Source: Streptomyces sp. HB132
GTDB taxonomy: Bacteria > Actinomycetota > Actinomycetes > Streptomycetales > Streptomycetaceae
DNA length: 64,000 bases
NCBI RefSeq assembly: GCF_016909575.1
Contig: NZ_JAFBGA010000023.1
Span: 1-64,000, forward strand
Direction: 5' to 3'
Below the pieces are notes generated by a model. It ran no database searches. It was not told where the DNA came from and saw only the letters and a program-made list of their open reading frames with translations. Below are positions 51,937-61,378 of this stretch, in pieces. The position numbers were made by a program, and so were the translations under genes. The number at the start of each line of letters is the position of its first letter. The first letter of the stretch is position 1.

Positions 51937-53022
51937 TCAGCCCAGCACCGCCGCCCGCACGCACAGCACGTCCGGCAGGTGTGAGACGAGCTGCTGCCAG
52001 CTGTCGCCGTCGTCCGCGCTCGCGTACACCTCGCCGTTGCGGTTGCCGAAGTAGACCCCTGCCGGGTCGGCGTCGTCCGTGCAGAGCGCGTCACGAAGCA
52101 CTGTGCCGTAGTGATCACCGTCCGGGAGACCCTGTGTGAGCGGCTCCCAGGACTCTCCGGCGTCCCTCGTGCGGAACACCCGGCAGCGGTGCCCGGCCGG
52201 CACACGGTCCGCGTCGGCGTTGATCGGGAAGACGTAGAACGTGTCCCCGCGATGCGGGTGCGCCGCGGCGGCGAAGCCGAAGTCCGAGGGCAGACCCGCG
52301 CCGATGTCCTTCCAGTGCTCCCCGGAGTCGTCGCTGCGGAACACGCCCCAGTGGTTCTGCAGATAGAGCCGGTCGGGGTCCGCCGCGTCCCGGGTCACCT
52401 TGTGCACGCACTGGCCGAACTCGGGGTCCGGGTCCGGCAGGAACACGGCGGAGACGCCCTTGTTGGCAGGGGTCCAGCGCTCGCCGCCGTCCCTGGTGCG
52501 GAAGACCCCCGCGGTGGAGACGGCGACGGTCACCGCTCCGGCGTCCCGCCGGTCCGTCAGGATGGTGTGCAGTCCCTCGCCACCGCCGCCCGGGACCCAC
52601 TTGGACCGCGTCGGGTGTTCCCACAGCGGCCGGACCAGCTCGAAGGACTCGCCCCGGTCGTCGGACCGGAACAGCGCCGCGGGCTCGGTCCCCGCGTACA
52701 CGACGCCGGGGGCCTCGGGGCCGGCGGGATGCAGCTGCCACACGCGCTCCAGCGACGCCTCCGTGAACTGCGGGAACTTCACCGCGGGCCGCTTCGGTTC
52801 GACCCAGGTCGCTCCCAGGTCGTCGGAGTGGAAGACCGACGGGCCCCAGTGCGCGCTGTCGCCGCCGACCAGCAGCCTGGGCTCGTCGCCGCGGGTGTCG
52901 ATCGCGATGGAGTAGATCGCCTGCGCGTTGAAATGCGGATCGCCGAACGTCCATGAGCCGCCGTGTCTGCGACCGATGAAGAGTCCTTTGCGCGTGCCTA
53001 CGGTGAGCAGAACATCGGTCAT
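51937..53022 (-). CDS. BNR/Asp-box repeat propeller protein (sialidase-like fold, no catalytic assignment)
   Basis: This 361-residue protein has repeated Asp-box motifs: SDDLGATW, SDDRGESF, TRDGGERW, SDDSGEHW, TRDAGESW and SADDGDSW, each at the end of a propeller blade. It lacks a signal peptide and the sialidase FRIP motif, so glycosidase activity is doubtful; homologues are annotated as exo-alpha-sialidase or WD40/YVTN-type proteins of unknown role. ATG has GGGAGG about eight bases upstream. It is convergent with the stress protein gene. Confidence 0.88.
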   Translation of the reverse strand: MTDVLLTVGTRKGLFIGRRHGGSWTFGDPHFNAQAIYSIAIDTRGDEPRLLVGGDSAHWGPSVFHSDDLGATWVEPKRPAVKFPQFTEASLERVWQLHPAGPEAPGVVYAGTEPAALFRSDDRGESFELVRPLWEHPTRSKWVPGGGGEGLHTILTDRRDAGAVTVAVSTAGVFRTRDGGERWTPANKGVSAVFLPDPDPEFGQCVHKVTRDAADPDRLYLQNHWGVFRSDDSGEHWKDIGAGLPSDFGFAAAAHPHRGDTFYVFPINADADRVPAGHRCRVFRTRDAGESWEPLTQGLPDGDHYGTVLRDALCTDDADPAGVYFGNRNGEVYASADDGDSWQQLVSHLPDVLCVRAAVLG

Positions 53023-53177
53023 GAGTGGACCTCCCGAGACGCCGTTGTGCCGGACGGGCCCAGTCTGCACCCCGCCACTGACAGTGCCCGGGACATGCGG
53101 GTCGGCCCAGGTCGGAGCGGTCGCGGCAAGCACACCGGGGCCCGGGCACGCCTCCGCGGCGGGTGTGCCCGGGACGT

Positions 53178-53717
53178 CTACGGCGTCCCGCTGCCGGGCT
53201 GTTGCTCCCGGGACTCCTCGCGGGCGCGGACCAGCAGCCGCGTCGTGCTCCCGTCCGCCTCGGATATGTCCCGCACGTGCCGGAAGCCGATACGGCGCAG
53301 CAGCGCCAGGGAGGCAACGTTCTCCGCGGCGACCGTGGCGTACACGTCGCGCAGTCCCAGTACGCCGAATCCGTAGTCCACGAGTGACCCGGCCAGTTCG
53401 GTGCCGAGCCCCCGCCCCCAGGCGTCGGGGGCCAGGGCGTAGATGATCTCGTGCCCGCCGGACTCCGGGGTGGGTTTGATCTCGGCGTGGCCCACCGTCG
53501 TGCCGTCTTCGCGGACCACCCACACGTCGAAGAGGTCCCGGGCGTACACCTTGCTGAAGAGCCGCCCGAAGACGGCGCGGTCCTCCGCCTCCGCGCAGGG
53601 GCCGTCGCCCATCCAACGGGACACCCGGGCGTCCTGGAACAGGGCGACGAACTCCTCCTCGTCGCACGGCGTGTACGGGGTCAGCAGCAGCCGTGCCGTT
53701 CGCAGTTCCGGAGTCAC
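53178..53717 (-). CDS. GNAT-family N-acetyltransferase
   Basis: This 179-residue protein matches the RimJ/RimL-type GNAT pattern: TPELRTARLLLTPYTP at the start, DAWGRGLGTELAGSLVDYGF as the acetyl-CoA loop, and ENVASLALLRRIGFRHVRD near the C terminus. It acetylates an unknown amine, perhaps a protein N terminus or small molecule. Its GTG start overlaps the TGA of the LacI-type regulator as GTGA, so it is translationally coupled to that regulator. Confidence 0.9.
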   Translation of the reverse strand: MTPELRTARLLLTPYTPCDEEEFVALFQDARVSRWMGDGPCAEAEDRAVFGRLFSKVYARDLFDVWVVREDGTTVGHAEIKPTPESGGHEIIYALAPDAWGRGLGTELAGSLVDYGFGVLGLRDVYATVAAENVASLALLRRIGFRHVRDISEADGSTTRLLVRAREESREQQPGSGTP

Positions 53718-54781
53718 GGGCCGCCCGTCGACGGCGGGGCCGTGCTGCTGCGGACGACCAGGCTCGTGGCCAGGTCGACCCGGGTGGTCGCCGGCTGCTT
53801 GCCCCGGCCCAGGTCGAGGACCAGGCGGGCCGCGGTCTCCGCCATCTCCACGAGCGGCTGGCGCACCGTGGTGAGCGGCGGTCCGATCCAGCGGGTGAGC
53901 GGCAGGTCGTCGAAGCCGACCACACTGAGGTCCTCCGGGATCCGCAGACCCAGCTCGCGCGCGGCCTCGTAGACGCCGAGCGCCTGCAGGTCGTTCCCCG
54001 CGAAGACGGCCGTGGGCGGTTCCGGGAGCCGGAGCAGTTCCAGGGCGGCCCTGTAGCCGTCCTCGTGGTTGAACTCGCCCTCCCGCACGAGCGCCGGGTC
54101 CATCGGAACACCCGAGGTCTCCAGCGCGGCGCGGTAGCCGTCCAGCCGGGCGCGGCTGCACATCATCCGGGCAGGCCCGCCGATGACACCGATCCGCCGG
54201 TGGCCCAGACCCGTCAGGTGGCGGGTGGCGGCAAGGCCGCCCTGCCAGTTGCCCGCCCCGACCGACGGGATGTCGTCCCCGGGGTCGCCCGCCGGATCGA
54301 CGACGACGAAGGGGATGGAGCGGCTGGTCAACTGGGCGCGCTGCGACGCGTCGAGGTCCGAGAGCACCAGGATCACTCCGGCCGGGCGGCGGGCCAGGAC
54401 GCCGTCCACCCAGGTCTGGCCGGGGGTGAGCCGGCCGGCACTCTCCGAGAGGACCAGGCTCAGGCCCTCGTCCCTCGCGACGTTCTCGACGCCCCGGACG
54501 ACCTCCATCGCCCACGCGCTGTCCAGCTCGTGGAAGACCAGGTCGATGAGCCTGGACTGCTGGGAGGCGCCACGCCTGCGGCGGTAGCCGTGCCGCAGCA
54601 ACAGCTCCTCCACCTTCGTGCGCGTACCCGGGGCGACATCGGCTCGGCCGTTCAGCACTTTCGAAACTGTCGGCGCCGAAACTCCGGCTGCTCGGGCGAT
54701 CTCCGCCAGCGTGGCGGTGCTCTCCGGCGACTCGTCGACGGACGCCTTCTCCTGTTGGGGCCGGACCTTTGCAGGGCTCAT
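53714..54781 (-). CDS. bxlR: LacI-family repressor of the xylo-oligosaccharide operon (BxlR-like)
   Basis: This 355-residue regulator has a LacI helix-turn-helix (ATLAEIARAAGVSAPTVSKV, about 23-42) with the hinge helix after it, and a periplasmic-binding-like sugar domain with GHRRIGVIGGP, AVFAGNDLQALGVYEAA and DLSVVGFDDLPLTRW. It is divergent from a sugar-binding protein, two permeases and a GH3 enzyme, the same layout as bxlR-bxlEFGA of Streptomyces thermoviolaceus, and operators of the form CGAA-N3-TTCG attributed to BxlR are present at 54.9 and 60.6 kb. No Shine-Dalgarno precedes the ATG; TACGAT lies about six bases upstream, which suggests a leaderless transcript. Confidence 0.88.
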   Translation of the reverse strand: MSPAKVRPQQEKASVDESPESTATLAEIARAAGVSAPTVSKVLNGRADVAPGTRTKVEELLLRHGYRRRRGASQQSRLIDLVFHELDSAWAMEVVRGVENVARDEGLSLVLSESAGRLTPGQTWVDGVLARRPAGVILVLSDLDASQRAQLTSRSIPFVVVDPAGDPGDDIPSVGAGNWQGGLAATRHLTGLGHRRIGVIGGPARMMCSRARLDGYRAALETSGVPMDPALVREGEFNHEDGYRAALELLRLPEPPTAVFAGNDLQALGVYEAARELGLRIPEDLSVVGFDDLPLTRWIGPPLTTVRQPLVEMAETAARLVLDLGRGKQPATTRVDLATSLVVRSSTAPPSTGGP

Positions 54782-54854
54782 GCACGAATCGTAGCTCGCC
54801 CGGGGGCCCGCATCGCGGTCCGGGCAAGGTTCGTACATCGTTGCTCCGGCCCTC

Positions 54855-54883
54855 TTGACGGGCCCGAAACGCGACCGTACGGT
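54855..54883 (+). promoter_or_regulatory. Promoter of the bxlEFGA-like operon
   Basis: TTGACG at 54855-54860 and TACGGT at 54878-54883 are separated by 17 bases, a good housekeeping-sigma pattern. The transcript would start near 54,890, just before or within the tandem operator. Confidence 0.65.
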
Positions 54884-54887
54884 TCCG

Positions 54888-54918
54888 GCAACATTCGATA
54901 TGCAAGCCGAAACATTCG
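54888..54918. promoter_or_regulatory. Tandem operator for the LacI-family repressor
   Basis: CGAAACATTCG at 54908-54918 fits CGAA-N3-TTCG exactly. A degenerate copy, GGCAACATTCG, lies at 54888-54898, exactly 20 bp away (two helical turns). Both overlap the expected start of transcription, so repressor binding would block initiation or promoter clearance. Confidence 0.65.
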
Positions 54919-54933
54919 ACAGAGGGTGCGGTC

Positions 54934-56241
54934 ATGCGGTCGGGGATATTCACTCAGGGCACACGTACGACGAGATGGGTCGCGGCCGGCGCCGCGATGG
55001 TCATGGCCGGCCTGCTGGCCGGCTGCGGCTCCGGGGACAGCGGCGGCGACAGCGGAACCATCACCGCCTACGTCTACGGCGACGACGCGGTCAAGGTCCA
55101 GCAGGCCGCGGTCGACACGTTCAACAAGACCTCCGAGGTCAAGGTGAAGCTGGTGTCGGTCCCCGGTACCGACTACGTGAACAAGCTGCGCAGCGCCATG
55201 GGCTCGCCCAGTGCCCCGGACGTCTTCTTCAACTGGGGCGGCGGTTCCATCAAGCCGTACGTCGACTCCGGGAACCTGGTCGACCTCACGTCGACGATCG
55301 AGGGCGACGCCACGCTGAAGGACGGCTTCCTTCCCTCGATCATGACGGCCGGCGGTCTCGAAGGGCGGGTCTACGGGGTGCCCATGCGCGGCATGCAGCC
55401 CGTGATGCTCTTCTACAACAAGGCGCTCTTCGCCGAGCACGAGATCGAGCCCCCCAAGACCTGGGAGGATCTCCAGACGGCCATCAGGACCTTCAAGGCC
55501 GCCGGTATCACCCCCTTCGCGCTCGGCGGCTCCGACAAGTGGCCCGAACTGATGTGGATGGAGTACCTGCTGGACCGGATCGGCGGCCCGGAGGTCTTCA
55601 AGAGGATCCAGGACGGCGACACGGAGGGCTGGGGCGACCCGGCGGTGCTCAAGACGGCGCAGACCGTCAAGGAGCTGATCGACGACGGCGCGTTCGGCAA
55701 GAACTTCAACTCCGTCGACTACGGCAACGGGGGAGCCCCGACCCTGCTGAACAAGGGCAAGGCCGCCATGCACCTCATGGGCTCGTGGGAGTACTCGACC
55801 CAGCTGGGCAAGGCCCCCGAGTTCGCCGAGAGGGACCTGGGCTGGACCGCGTTCCCGACGGTCGCCGGCGGGGTGGGGGACCCCACGAACGTCGTGGGCA
55901 ACCCCACCAACTACTGGTCGGTCAACGCCAGGACCAAGCACAAGGACACCGCCCTCGCGTTCCTGAAGGCGATGGCGTCGAAGTCCTACGCCCAGTCCCT
56001 CGTCGACAACGGTGACGTACCCACCACGTCCAACGCGGCCTCGATGCTGAGCGGTTCACCCAATCCCGAGTTCGCCGCCTACCAGTACGAGATGGTGCAG
56101 GAGGCCCCGAGCTTCACCCTCTCGTGGGACCAGGCACTCGAAGCCCAGTACGCCACACCACTGCTCACGGAGATCAGCAAGCTGTTCGCCGCGAAGACCA
56201 CCCCCGAGCAGTTCGTCGCAGCGATGAAGGCCGCCAAGTAA
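54934..56241 (+). CDS. bxlE: Sugar ABC transporter substrate-binding lipoprotein (BxlE-like)
   Basis: This 435-residue extracellular solute-binding protein (family 1) has a basic N terminus, hydrophobic segment and lipobox LLAGC (Cys near 31), followed by a Gly/Ser-rich tether. The mature part shows [23 protein letters not shown] and [17 protein letters not shown]. It should capture xylo-oligosaccharides or similar sugars at the membrane, by analogy with the bxl locus. GAGGGTG precedes ATG at about six bases. The permease starts 2 nt after its stop. No ATPase gene is present in the operon; a shared MsiK-type ATPase elsewhere is the norm in Streptomyces. Confidence 0.92.
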   Translation: MRSGIFTQGTRTTRWVAAGAAMVMAGLLAGCGSGDSGGDSGTITAYVYGDDAVKVQQAAVDTFNKTSEVKVKLVSVPGTDYVNKLRSAMGSPSAPDVFFNWGGGSIKPYVDSGNLVDLTSTIEGDATLKDGFLPSIMTAGGLEGRVYGVPMRGMQPVMLFYNKALFAEHEIEPPKTWEDLQTAIRTFKAAGITPFALGGSDKWPELMWMEYLLDRIGGPEVFKRIQDGDTEGWGDPAVLKTAQTVKELIDDGAFGKNFNSVDYGNGGAPTLLNKGKAAMHLMGSWEYSTQLGKAPEFAERDLGWTAFPTVAGGVGDPTNVVGNPTNYWSVNARTKHKDTALAFLKAMASKSYAQSLVDNGDVPTTSNAASMLSGSPNPEFAAYQYEMVQEAPSFTLSWDQALEAQYATPLLTEISKLFAAKTTPEQFVAAMKAAK

Positions 56242-56243
56242 CG

Positions 56244-57173
56244 ATGTCCCACCACACTCCGGTCGTGAAGAGGCGCGGGAACGGGAGGGCGGCCGTCGGC
56301 GACACCGGCCGCCCGCCGGTCGCCTGGGCCCTCCCCGGCATCCTCTTCTTCGCCGTCTTCGCGATCGTCCCCCTGACGATCGCCGTCTATCTCTCCTTCT
56401 GCGAATGGGACGGGCTCAACTCCCCGACCCTTACCGGCCTGGACAACTGGACCCGGCTGTTCAAGGACTCCGAGTTCGGCCGGGCCGCCTGGCTGAGCCT
56501 GCTCCTCACCACGATCAGCTGGGTCTTCCAGACCCCGGTGGCCCTGCTGCTGGGCGTCTGGGCGGCCGGCCGCCGACGCAGCCGCGCGTTCCTCTCCGCG
56601 ATCTTCTTCATCCCGCTGCTGCTCTCCACCACCGCCATCGCGATGCTGTTCCACGCCCTGCTGGATCCCAACTTCGGTGTGATCCGGACGATCGGACCCT
56701 GGCTCGGCATCGATCCCAACGTCATGGGGTCGTCCACCGGCGCCCTGCTCGTCGTGGCGTTCGTCGGCGGGTGGCAGTTCATGCCCTTCCACACGCTCAT
56801 CTACCAGGGCGGCGCCCGGCAGATCCCGGAGGTCCTCTACCAGGCCGCGTCCATCGACGGTGCGGGCATGGTGCGGCAGTTCTTCCACATCACGCTGCCG
56901 CAACTGCGGCACACGATGACGACCTCGTCGGTGCTGATGATCGTAGGCTCGCTGACCTACTTCGACACCGTGCTCATCATGACCAAGGGCGGTCCCGGTA
57001 CGGACACGACGATCCTGCCCTACCTGATGTACCGGACGGGTTTCCAGACGTACGACCTCGGCTACGCGGCTGCCGTCGCCACCGCACTCGTCGTGGTGGC
57101 CACCAGCATCTCGCTGATCATGGTCCGCCTCAGTGGCTTCGGGTCCATGAGGTCCACCCGGGAAGGTATGTGA
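56244..57173 (+). CDS. bxlF: Sugar ABC transporter permease 1 (BxlF-like)
   Basis: This 309-residue MalF-type permease has six hydrophobic segments, beginning WALPGILFFAVFAIVPLTIA, and the EAA loop in EVLYQAASIDGAGMVRQFFHITLP, where the Gly contacts the ATPase. It forms the membrane channel with the next gene product. It starts 2 nt after the binding-protein stop and ends 4 nt before the second permease. Confidence 0.94.
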   Translation: MSHHTPVVKRRGNGRAAVGDTGRPPVAWALPGILFFAVFAIVPLTIAVYLSFCEWDGLNSPTLTGLDNWTRLFKDSEFGRAAWLSLLLTTISWVFQTPVALLLGVWAAGRRRSRAFLSAIFFIPLLLSTTAIAMLFHALLDPNFGVIRTIGPWLGIDPNVMGSSTGALLVVAFVGGWQFMPFHTLIYQGGARQIPEVLYQAASIDGAGMVRQFFHITLPQLRHTMTTSSVLMIVGSLTYFDTVLIMTKGGPGTDTTILPYLMYRTGFQTYDLGYAAAVATALVVVATSISLIMVRLSGFGSMRSTREGM

Positions 57174-57177
57174 CGCG

Positions 57178-58077
57178 ATGTCGACCGACACCCGCCCCAC
57201 AGCGCCGCCGCGCCGCGCCGCTCCCATCGCGCCGCGCGCCCGCCGTACGGGCCGACCACGCAGGTCCCTGGGCAACCCGGTGGCCGGCATCGGTTCGCTC
57301 ATCTGGCTGGTCATCGTTCTGGTGCCGCTCTACACGCTGGTCTCCGCGTCGCTGATGCGCCAGGACGAGGCCCTGAACGGCGACCCGCTGGCGATCCCCA
57401 CCGATCCGACACTCGAGAACTACGGCACCGTGCTGAACAGCGGGTTCCTGACGCTGATCGGCAACACGGCGATCGTCGCCGTGGCCACGGTCGCCATCGT
57501 GCTGGTGCTCTCCGTCCCGGTCGCGTACGTGGCGGTGCGCACCCGCAGCCGCCTCTCCTCGCTCGCCTTCCGGACCTTCCTGCTGGGCGTGGCGATCCCG
57601 GCGCAGGCGGTGATCGTGCCGCTCTATCTCATGATCGGCGAGATGGGGCTGTACGACACGCTGTGGGCGATCATCCTGCCCACGGCCGCCTTCGCGATGC
57701 CCGTCGCGGTCCTCGTGCTCAGCGGCACCATGCGCGACGTCTCCGAGGAGATGTACGAGGCGATGGCCCTCGACGGCGCCTCGTCCGTGCGCATGCTGTG
57801 GCAGCTCGCGGTGCCGATGTCCAAGGCGGGGATCAGTACGGTGGCGATCTTCTCCGCCCTGCAGGCGTGGAACGGCTTCCTGTTCCCGCTGATCCTCACG
57901 CAGTCGGAGGAGCAGCGCGTGCTGACGCTGGGACTGTTCAACTTCATGAGCCAGTTCGGAGTGAACATCCCCGCGGTACTGGCAGCGATCGTCCTCTCCG
58001 TCATCCCCATCTTCGCCGTGTACCTCGTGGCCCGGCGGGCGCTGATCGACGGACTGATGGGGGTGGGCGGCAAGTAG
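57178..58077 (+). CDS. bxlG: Sugar ABC transporter permease 2 (BxlG-like)
   Basis: This 299-residue MalG-type permease has six hydrophobic segments and the EAA loop EEMYEAMALDGASSVRMLWQLAVP. A basic Pro/Arg-rich N-terminal tail precedes the first helix. It pairs with the upstream permease; the GH3 gene follows closely. Confidence 0.94.
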   Translation: MSTDTRPTAPPRRAAPIAPRARRTGRPRRSLGNPVAGIGSLIWLVIVLVPLYTLVSASLMRQDEALNGDPLAIPTDPTLENYGTVLNSGFLTLIGNTAIVAVATVAIVLVLSVPVAYVAVRTRSRLSSLAFRTFLLGVAIPAQAVIVPLYLMIGEMGLYDTLWAIILPTAAFAMPVAVLVLSGTMRDVSEEMYEAMALDGASSVRMLWQLAVPMSKAGISTVAIFSALQAWNGFLFPLILTQSEEQRVLTLGLFNFMSQFGVNIPAVLAAIVLSVIPIFAVYLVARRALIDGLMGVGGK

Positions 58078-58129
58078 CACACGGACGCCGCCCCGGACCA
58101 CCGCACTCATGAGAGGAACCCCTGCCGCC

Positions 58130-60532
58130 ATGGCAATCCACCCCGCCCCGCAGGCCCGCCGGGCCGACACACCCCCCGCCGTCGACGGCCCGTGGCGCGA
58201 TGCTTCGCTCAGCCCCGAGGTGAGGGTGGCCGACCTGGCCGCCCGGATGACACTCGAGGAGAAGGCCGCCCAGCTGTACGGAATCTGGGTGGGTGCCGAC
58301 GCGGAGGGCGACGGAGTCGCGCCGCACCAGAACGACATGGTCGACCCGGTCGACTTCGAGGACATCACCACCCGCGGACTCGGCCAGCTCACCCGGCCGT
58401 TCGGCACCGCCCCGGTGGATCCGGGCATCGGCGCCGTGTCGTTGGCCAGGGCCCAGGCCAGGATCGCCGGAGCGGGCCGGTTCGGTATCCCGGCGCTGGC
58501 CCACGAGGAGTGCCTGGCCGGCTTCACCGCCTGGGGTGCCACCGCATATCCGGTGCCGCTCGCCTGGGGCGCGGCCTGGGACCCGGAGCTGGTCACCGAG
58601 ATGGCGTACCGGATCGGCAGTGACATGCGGTCCGTCGGTGTCCACCAGGGCCTCGCCCCGGTACTGGACGTGGTCCGGGACCTGCGCTGGGGCCGTGTCG
58701 AGGAGACCATCGGCGAGGATCCCTACCTGGTCGCGACCATCGGTACGGCGTACGTCCGGGGCCTGGAGTCCTCCGGGATCGTCGCCACGCTCAAACACTT
58801 CGCGGGCTACTCCGCCTCGGCCGGTGCCCGCAACCTCTCGCCGGTACGGGCCGGTGCCCGGGAGATGGCCGACGTCATCCTGCCGCCGTTCGAGATGGCG
58901 GTCCGTGAGGGCGGCCCCCGCTCGGTGATGCACTCGTACGCCGAGATCGACGGAGTCCCTGCCGCCGCCGACCCGACGCTGCTGACCGGACTCCTCAGGG
59001 ACACCTGGGGGTTCACCGGCACGGTCGTCGCCGACTACTTCGGCATCGGCTTCCTGGAGAACCTCCACAGGGTGGCCGCGGGCCGCGGCGACGCCGCCCG
59101 ACTGGCTCTGACGGCCGGCGTCGACGTGGAGCTGCCCACCGTGCGCTGCTACGGGGACGAGCTGGTCGCCGCAGTACGCGACGGCCTCGTGGCCGAGGAA
59201 CTGGTGGACCGTGCCCTGCACAGGGTCCTGCTGCAGAAGTGCGAGCTCGGCCTGCTCGATCCGGACCGGCAGGGAATGCCCACCGCCCTGCTGGGGGTGG
59301 ATCCGGAACAGGCGCGCGGCACGGTGAATCTGGACCTGCCGCAGAACCGTGCGCTGGCCCGGCTGCTCGCCGAGCGGTCCTGCGTGCTGCTGGCCAATCC
59401 CGAGGCGGCCCTTCCGCTGAGCGGCACCGGACGCATCGCGGTCGTGGGGCCCCGCGCCGACGACCCGCTGGCCATGCTCGGCTGCTACTCCTTCCCGAGT
59501 CACGTCGGGGTGATGCACCCGAAGACGCCCATGGGCATCGAGGTGCCGACGGTGCTGGAGGCGCTCCGTGAGGAGTTCCCCACTGCGGCCGTCGACCACG
59601 CGCAGGGCTGCGACGTGGACGGGACGGACGCCGATGGCATCGCGGGCGCCGCCGCCCTGGCGGCCGGGGCGGACGTCTGTGTGGCCGTCCTCGGTGACCG
59701 GGCCGGGCTGTTCGGCCGCGGCACCTCCGGCGAGGGCTGCGACGCGGCAGACCTCGCGCTGCCCGGTCTCCAGGGTGAGCTCCTGGACGCGCTGCTCGCG
59801 ACCGGCACCCCGGTGGTACTCGTGCTGCTGACGGGACGTACGTACGCGCTCGGCGGGCGGGCGGACCGGTTGGCCGGCTGCGTGCAGGCGTTCTTCCCGG
59901 GTGAGGAGGGCGGACCGGCGCTCGCGGGTGTGCTCTCGGGGCGGGTCAACCCCTCCGGGCGCCTGCCGCTGGGCGTGCCCAACGGCCCGGGCGGTCAGCC
60001 GTGGACCTATCTGCAGCCGCCGCTCGGCCGGGCCAACGGGGTCAGCAACCTGGACCCGACCCCGCTCTACCCCTTCGGACACGGGCTCTCGTACACCTCG
60101 TTCGTCTGGGAGGCGGGCGACGACGTGGCCGCCGAACTCCCCACCGACGGCGAGACCGACCTCGCCATCACGGTCCGCAACACCGGGGACCGCGACGGGG
60201 CCGAAGTGGTCCAGCTCTACGTCCACGATCCGGTCGCCCAGACCACGCGCCCCGAGGCCCGGCTGATCGGATACGCCCGGGTGCCGCTCGCCGCCGGGGA
60301 GTCCCGCAGGGTCGGCTTCCGCTTCCACCCCGACCTGGTCTCCTTCACCGGGGCGGGCGGGCGGCGGATCGTCGAGCCCGGCGATCTCGAGCTGCGCTTC
60401 GCCACGTCCAGCGACGTGGCGGACGTGAAACACACCGTGCGGCTGCGTCTCACCGGACCTGAGCGCACCGTCGACCACCGGCGGCACATGGTGTGCGCTC
60501 CGTCGCTCGGCGCGCCCCTCACATCGAAGTGA
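58130..60532 (+). CDS. bxlA: Glycoside hydrolase family 3 beta-xylosidase/beta-glucosidase (BxlA-like)
   Basis: This 800-residue enzyme has the GH3 N-terminal barrel (MTLEEKAAQLYGIW, GEDPYLVATIGTAYVRGL, TLKHFAGYSA), the nucleophile Asp in GTVVADYFGIGF, the second alpha/beta domain, and the C-terminal fibronectin-like domain (PFGHGLSYTSF, then VRNTGDRDGAEVVQLYV). There is no signal peptide, consistent with an intracellular enzyme that splits imported oligosaccharides. By context beta-xylosidase is favoured over glucosidase. I prefer ATG 58130 with AGAGGA upstream at long spacing; ATG 58109 is an alternative. Confidence 0.93.
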   Translation: MAIHPAPQARRADTPPAVDGPWRDASLSPEVRVADLAARMTLEEKAAQLYGIWVGADAEGDGVAPHQNDMVDPVDFEDITTRGLGQLTRPFGTAPVDPGIGAVSLARAQARIAGAGRFGIPALAHEECLAGFTAWGATAYPVPLAWGAAWDPELVTEMAYRIGSDMRSVGVHQGLAPVLDVVRDLRWGRVEETIGEDPYLVATIGTAYVRGLESSGIVATLKHFAGYSASAGARNLSPVRAGAREMADVILPPFEMAVREGGPRSVMHSYAEIDGVPAAADPTLLTGLLRDTWGFTGTVVADYFGIGFLENLHRVAAGRGDAARLALTAGVDVELPTVRCYGDELVAAVRDGLVAEELVDRALHRVLLQKCELGLLDPDRQGMPTALLGVDPEQARGTVNLDLPQNRALARLLAERSCVLLANPEAALPLSGTGRIAVVGPRADDPLAMLGCYSFPSHVGVMHPKTPMGIEVPTVLEALREEFPTAAVDHAQGCDVDGTDADGIAGAAALAAGADVCVAVLGDRAGLFGRGTSGEGCDAADLALPGLQGELLDALLATGTPVVLVLLTGRTYALGGRADRLAGCVQAFFPGEEGGPALAGVLSGRVNPSGRLPLGVPNGPGGQPWTYLQPPLGRANGVSNLDPTPLYPFGHGLSYTSFVWEAGDDVAAELPTDGETDLAITVRNTGDRDGAEVVQLYVHDPVAQTTRPEARLIGYARVPLAAGESRRVGFRFHPDLVSFTGAGGRRIVEPGDLELRFATSSDVADVKHTVRLRLTGPERTVDHRRHMVCAPSLGAPLTSK

Positions 60533-60536
60533 CGCC

Positions 60537-60560
60537 GCCCGGGGGCCGCGGCCCCCGGGC
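60537..60560 (+). terminator. GC-rich palindrome after the bxl operon
   Basis: A perfect 12+12-base palindrome of G and C begins 5 bases after the GH3 stop. A hairpin with a small forced loop would form and likely terminates the operon. Confidence 0.7.
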
Positions 60561-60599
60561 ACCTCGGCCCCGCGCTCCCGTCCACGTGCGCGGGGCCGG

Positions 60600-60616
60600 C
60601 TTCGAAACTTTCGAAG
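60600..60616. promoter_or_regulatory. Second LacI-type operator, downstream of the GH3 gene
   Basis: CTTCGAAACTTTCGAAG is a perfect 8+1+8 palindrome that contains CGAA-ACT-TTCG. It is a better match than the site in front of bxlE and lies between the operon terminator and the small hypothetical gene at 60.9 kb. The rest of the 342-bp gap shows nothing else clear. Confidence 0.6.
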
Positions 60617-60874
60617 GCCGCCCCTGCCCGATCGCTCCCCGTCCGTGTCCGTACGCACACCGGCCGGTCGAGCCGGCAAGGGAACGGCACCGACCGCACC
60701 GGCACCGCGCGTGGACCGGCCCGGCAGGCACGCACGCCGTGGAATTCCGGATGGCCGGTCCGACCGTGGTACTCCAGAACCTCATGGTGGACACCGGCGG
60801 CATCGGGCCCAGCGGCCCTCCCGCCGGACAGTCTCCGGCCGAGCTGACCGGAGCGGGACGAGGAGGCGGCAGTG

Positions 60875-61279
60875 ATGAGCATCGAGATCCGGGACACCGA
60901 GGGACGCGGTGCGGCGCTGGAAGTGGCCCCCGGGGGTGCGGACGGGCCCGACCAGGTCGCGATCCGGATCGGGGACACCTCCGCGCACGCCTCCTGGACC
61001 TGCACTCCCGCGGCGGCCAGGGAACTGGCCGCCGCGCTCGTCGCGGTGGCCACCGAAGCGGAGAACGCGCGATCGGCGGAGCCCGTCACCGTCAAGGCGC
61101 GTGAGCTGCTGCGCGGCGACGTACGGGACGTGGACAGGCTCATGACGGTGGAGTCCGTCAGGACCGACGGGGAGAACGTCCAGGTGACCTGGACATCCGG
61201 AAGCGGACGCAGCTGGAGCCAGATGTACGCGGCCGACGCCGACATCCGGCTCCGGCGCAGGCTGCGCCAGGGCGGATGA
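60875..61279 (+). CDS. Conserved-looking hypothetical protein, 134 residues
   Basis: The small acidic protein opens MSIEIRDTEGRGAALEV and has alternating strands with one helix (TPAAARELAAALVAVATEAE) and a basic end (DIRLRRRLRQGG). I recognise no catalytic motif. AGGAGG lies eight bases before the ATG, and codon bias is typical for real genes here. It follows the LacI-type palindrome at 60.6 kb by about 260 bp and is followed by a hairpin, so it appears to be a single-gene unit. Confidence 0.75.
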   Translation: MSIEIRDTEGRGAALEVAPGGADGPDQVAIRIGDTSAHASWTCTPAAARELAAALVAVATEAENARSAEPVTVKARELLRGDVRDVDRLMTVESVRTDGENVQVTWTSGSGRSWSQMYAADADIRLRRRLRQGG

Positions 61280-61298
61280 GGCGGGGCCGCACGCGCGG

Positions 61299-61331
61299 CT
61301 GTTCGGGCGACCCCGCGATCCGCCCGAACAG
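61299..61331 (+). terminator. Terminator after the 134-residue gene
   Basis: CTGTTCGGGCG at 61299-61309 pairs perfectly with CGCCCGAACAG at 61321-61331 around an 11-base loop, with further G/C pairing outside it. Confidence 0.75.
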
Positions 61332-61378
61332 CGCCGCCACGCGCCGTGCCGACGCGACTGTGGGTACGCTGAGCGGCG

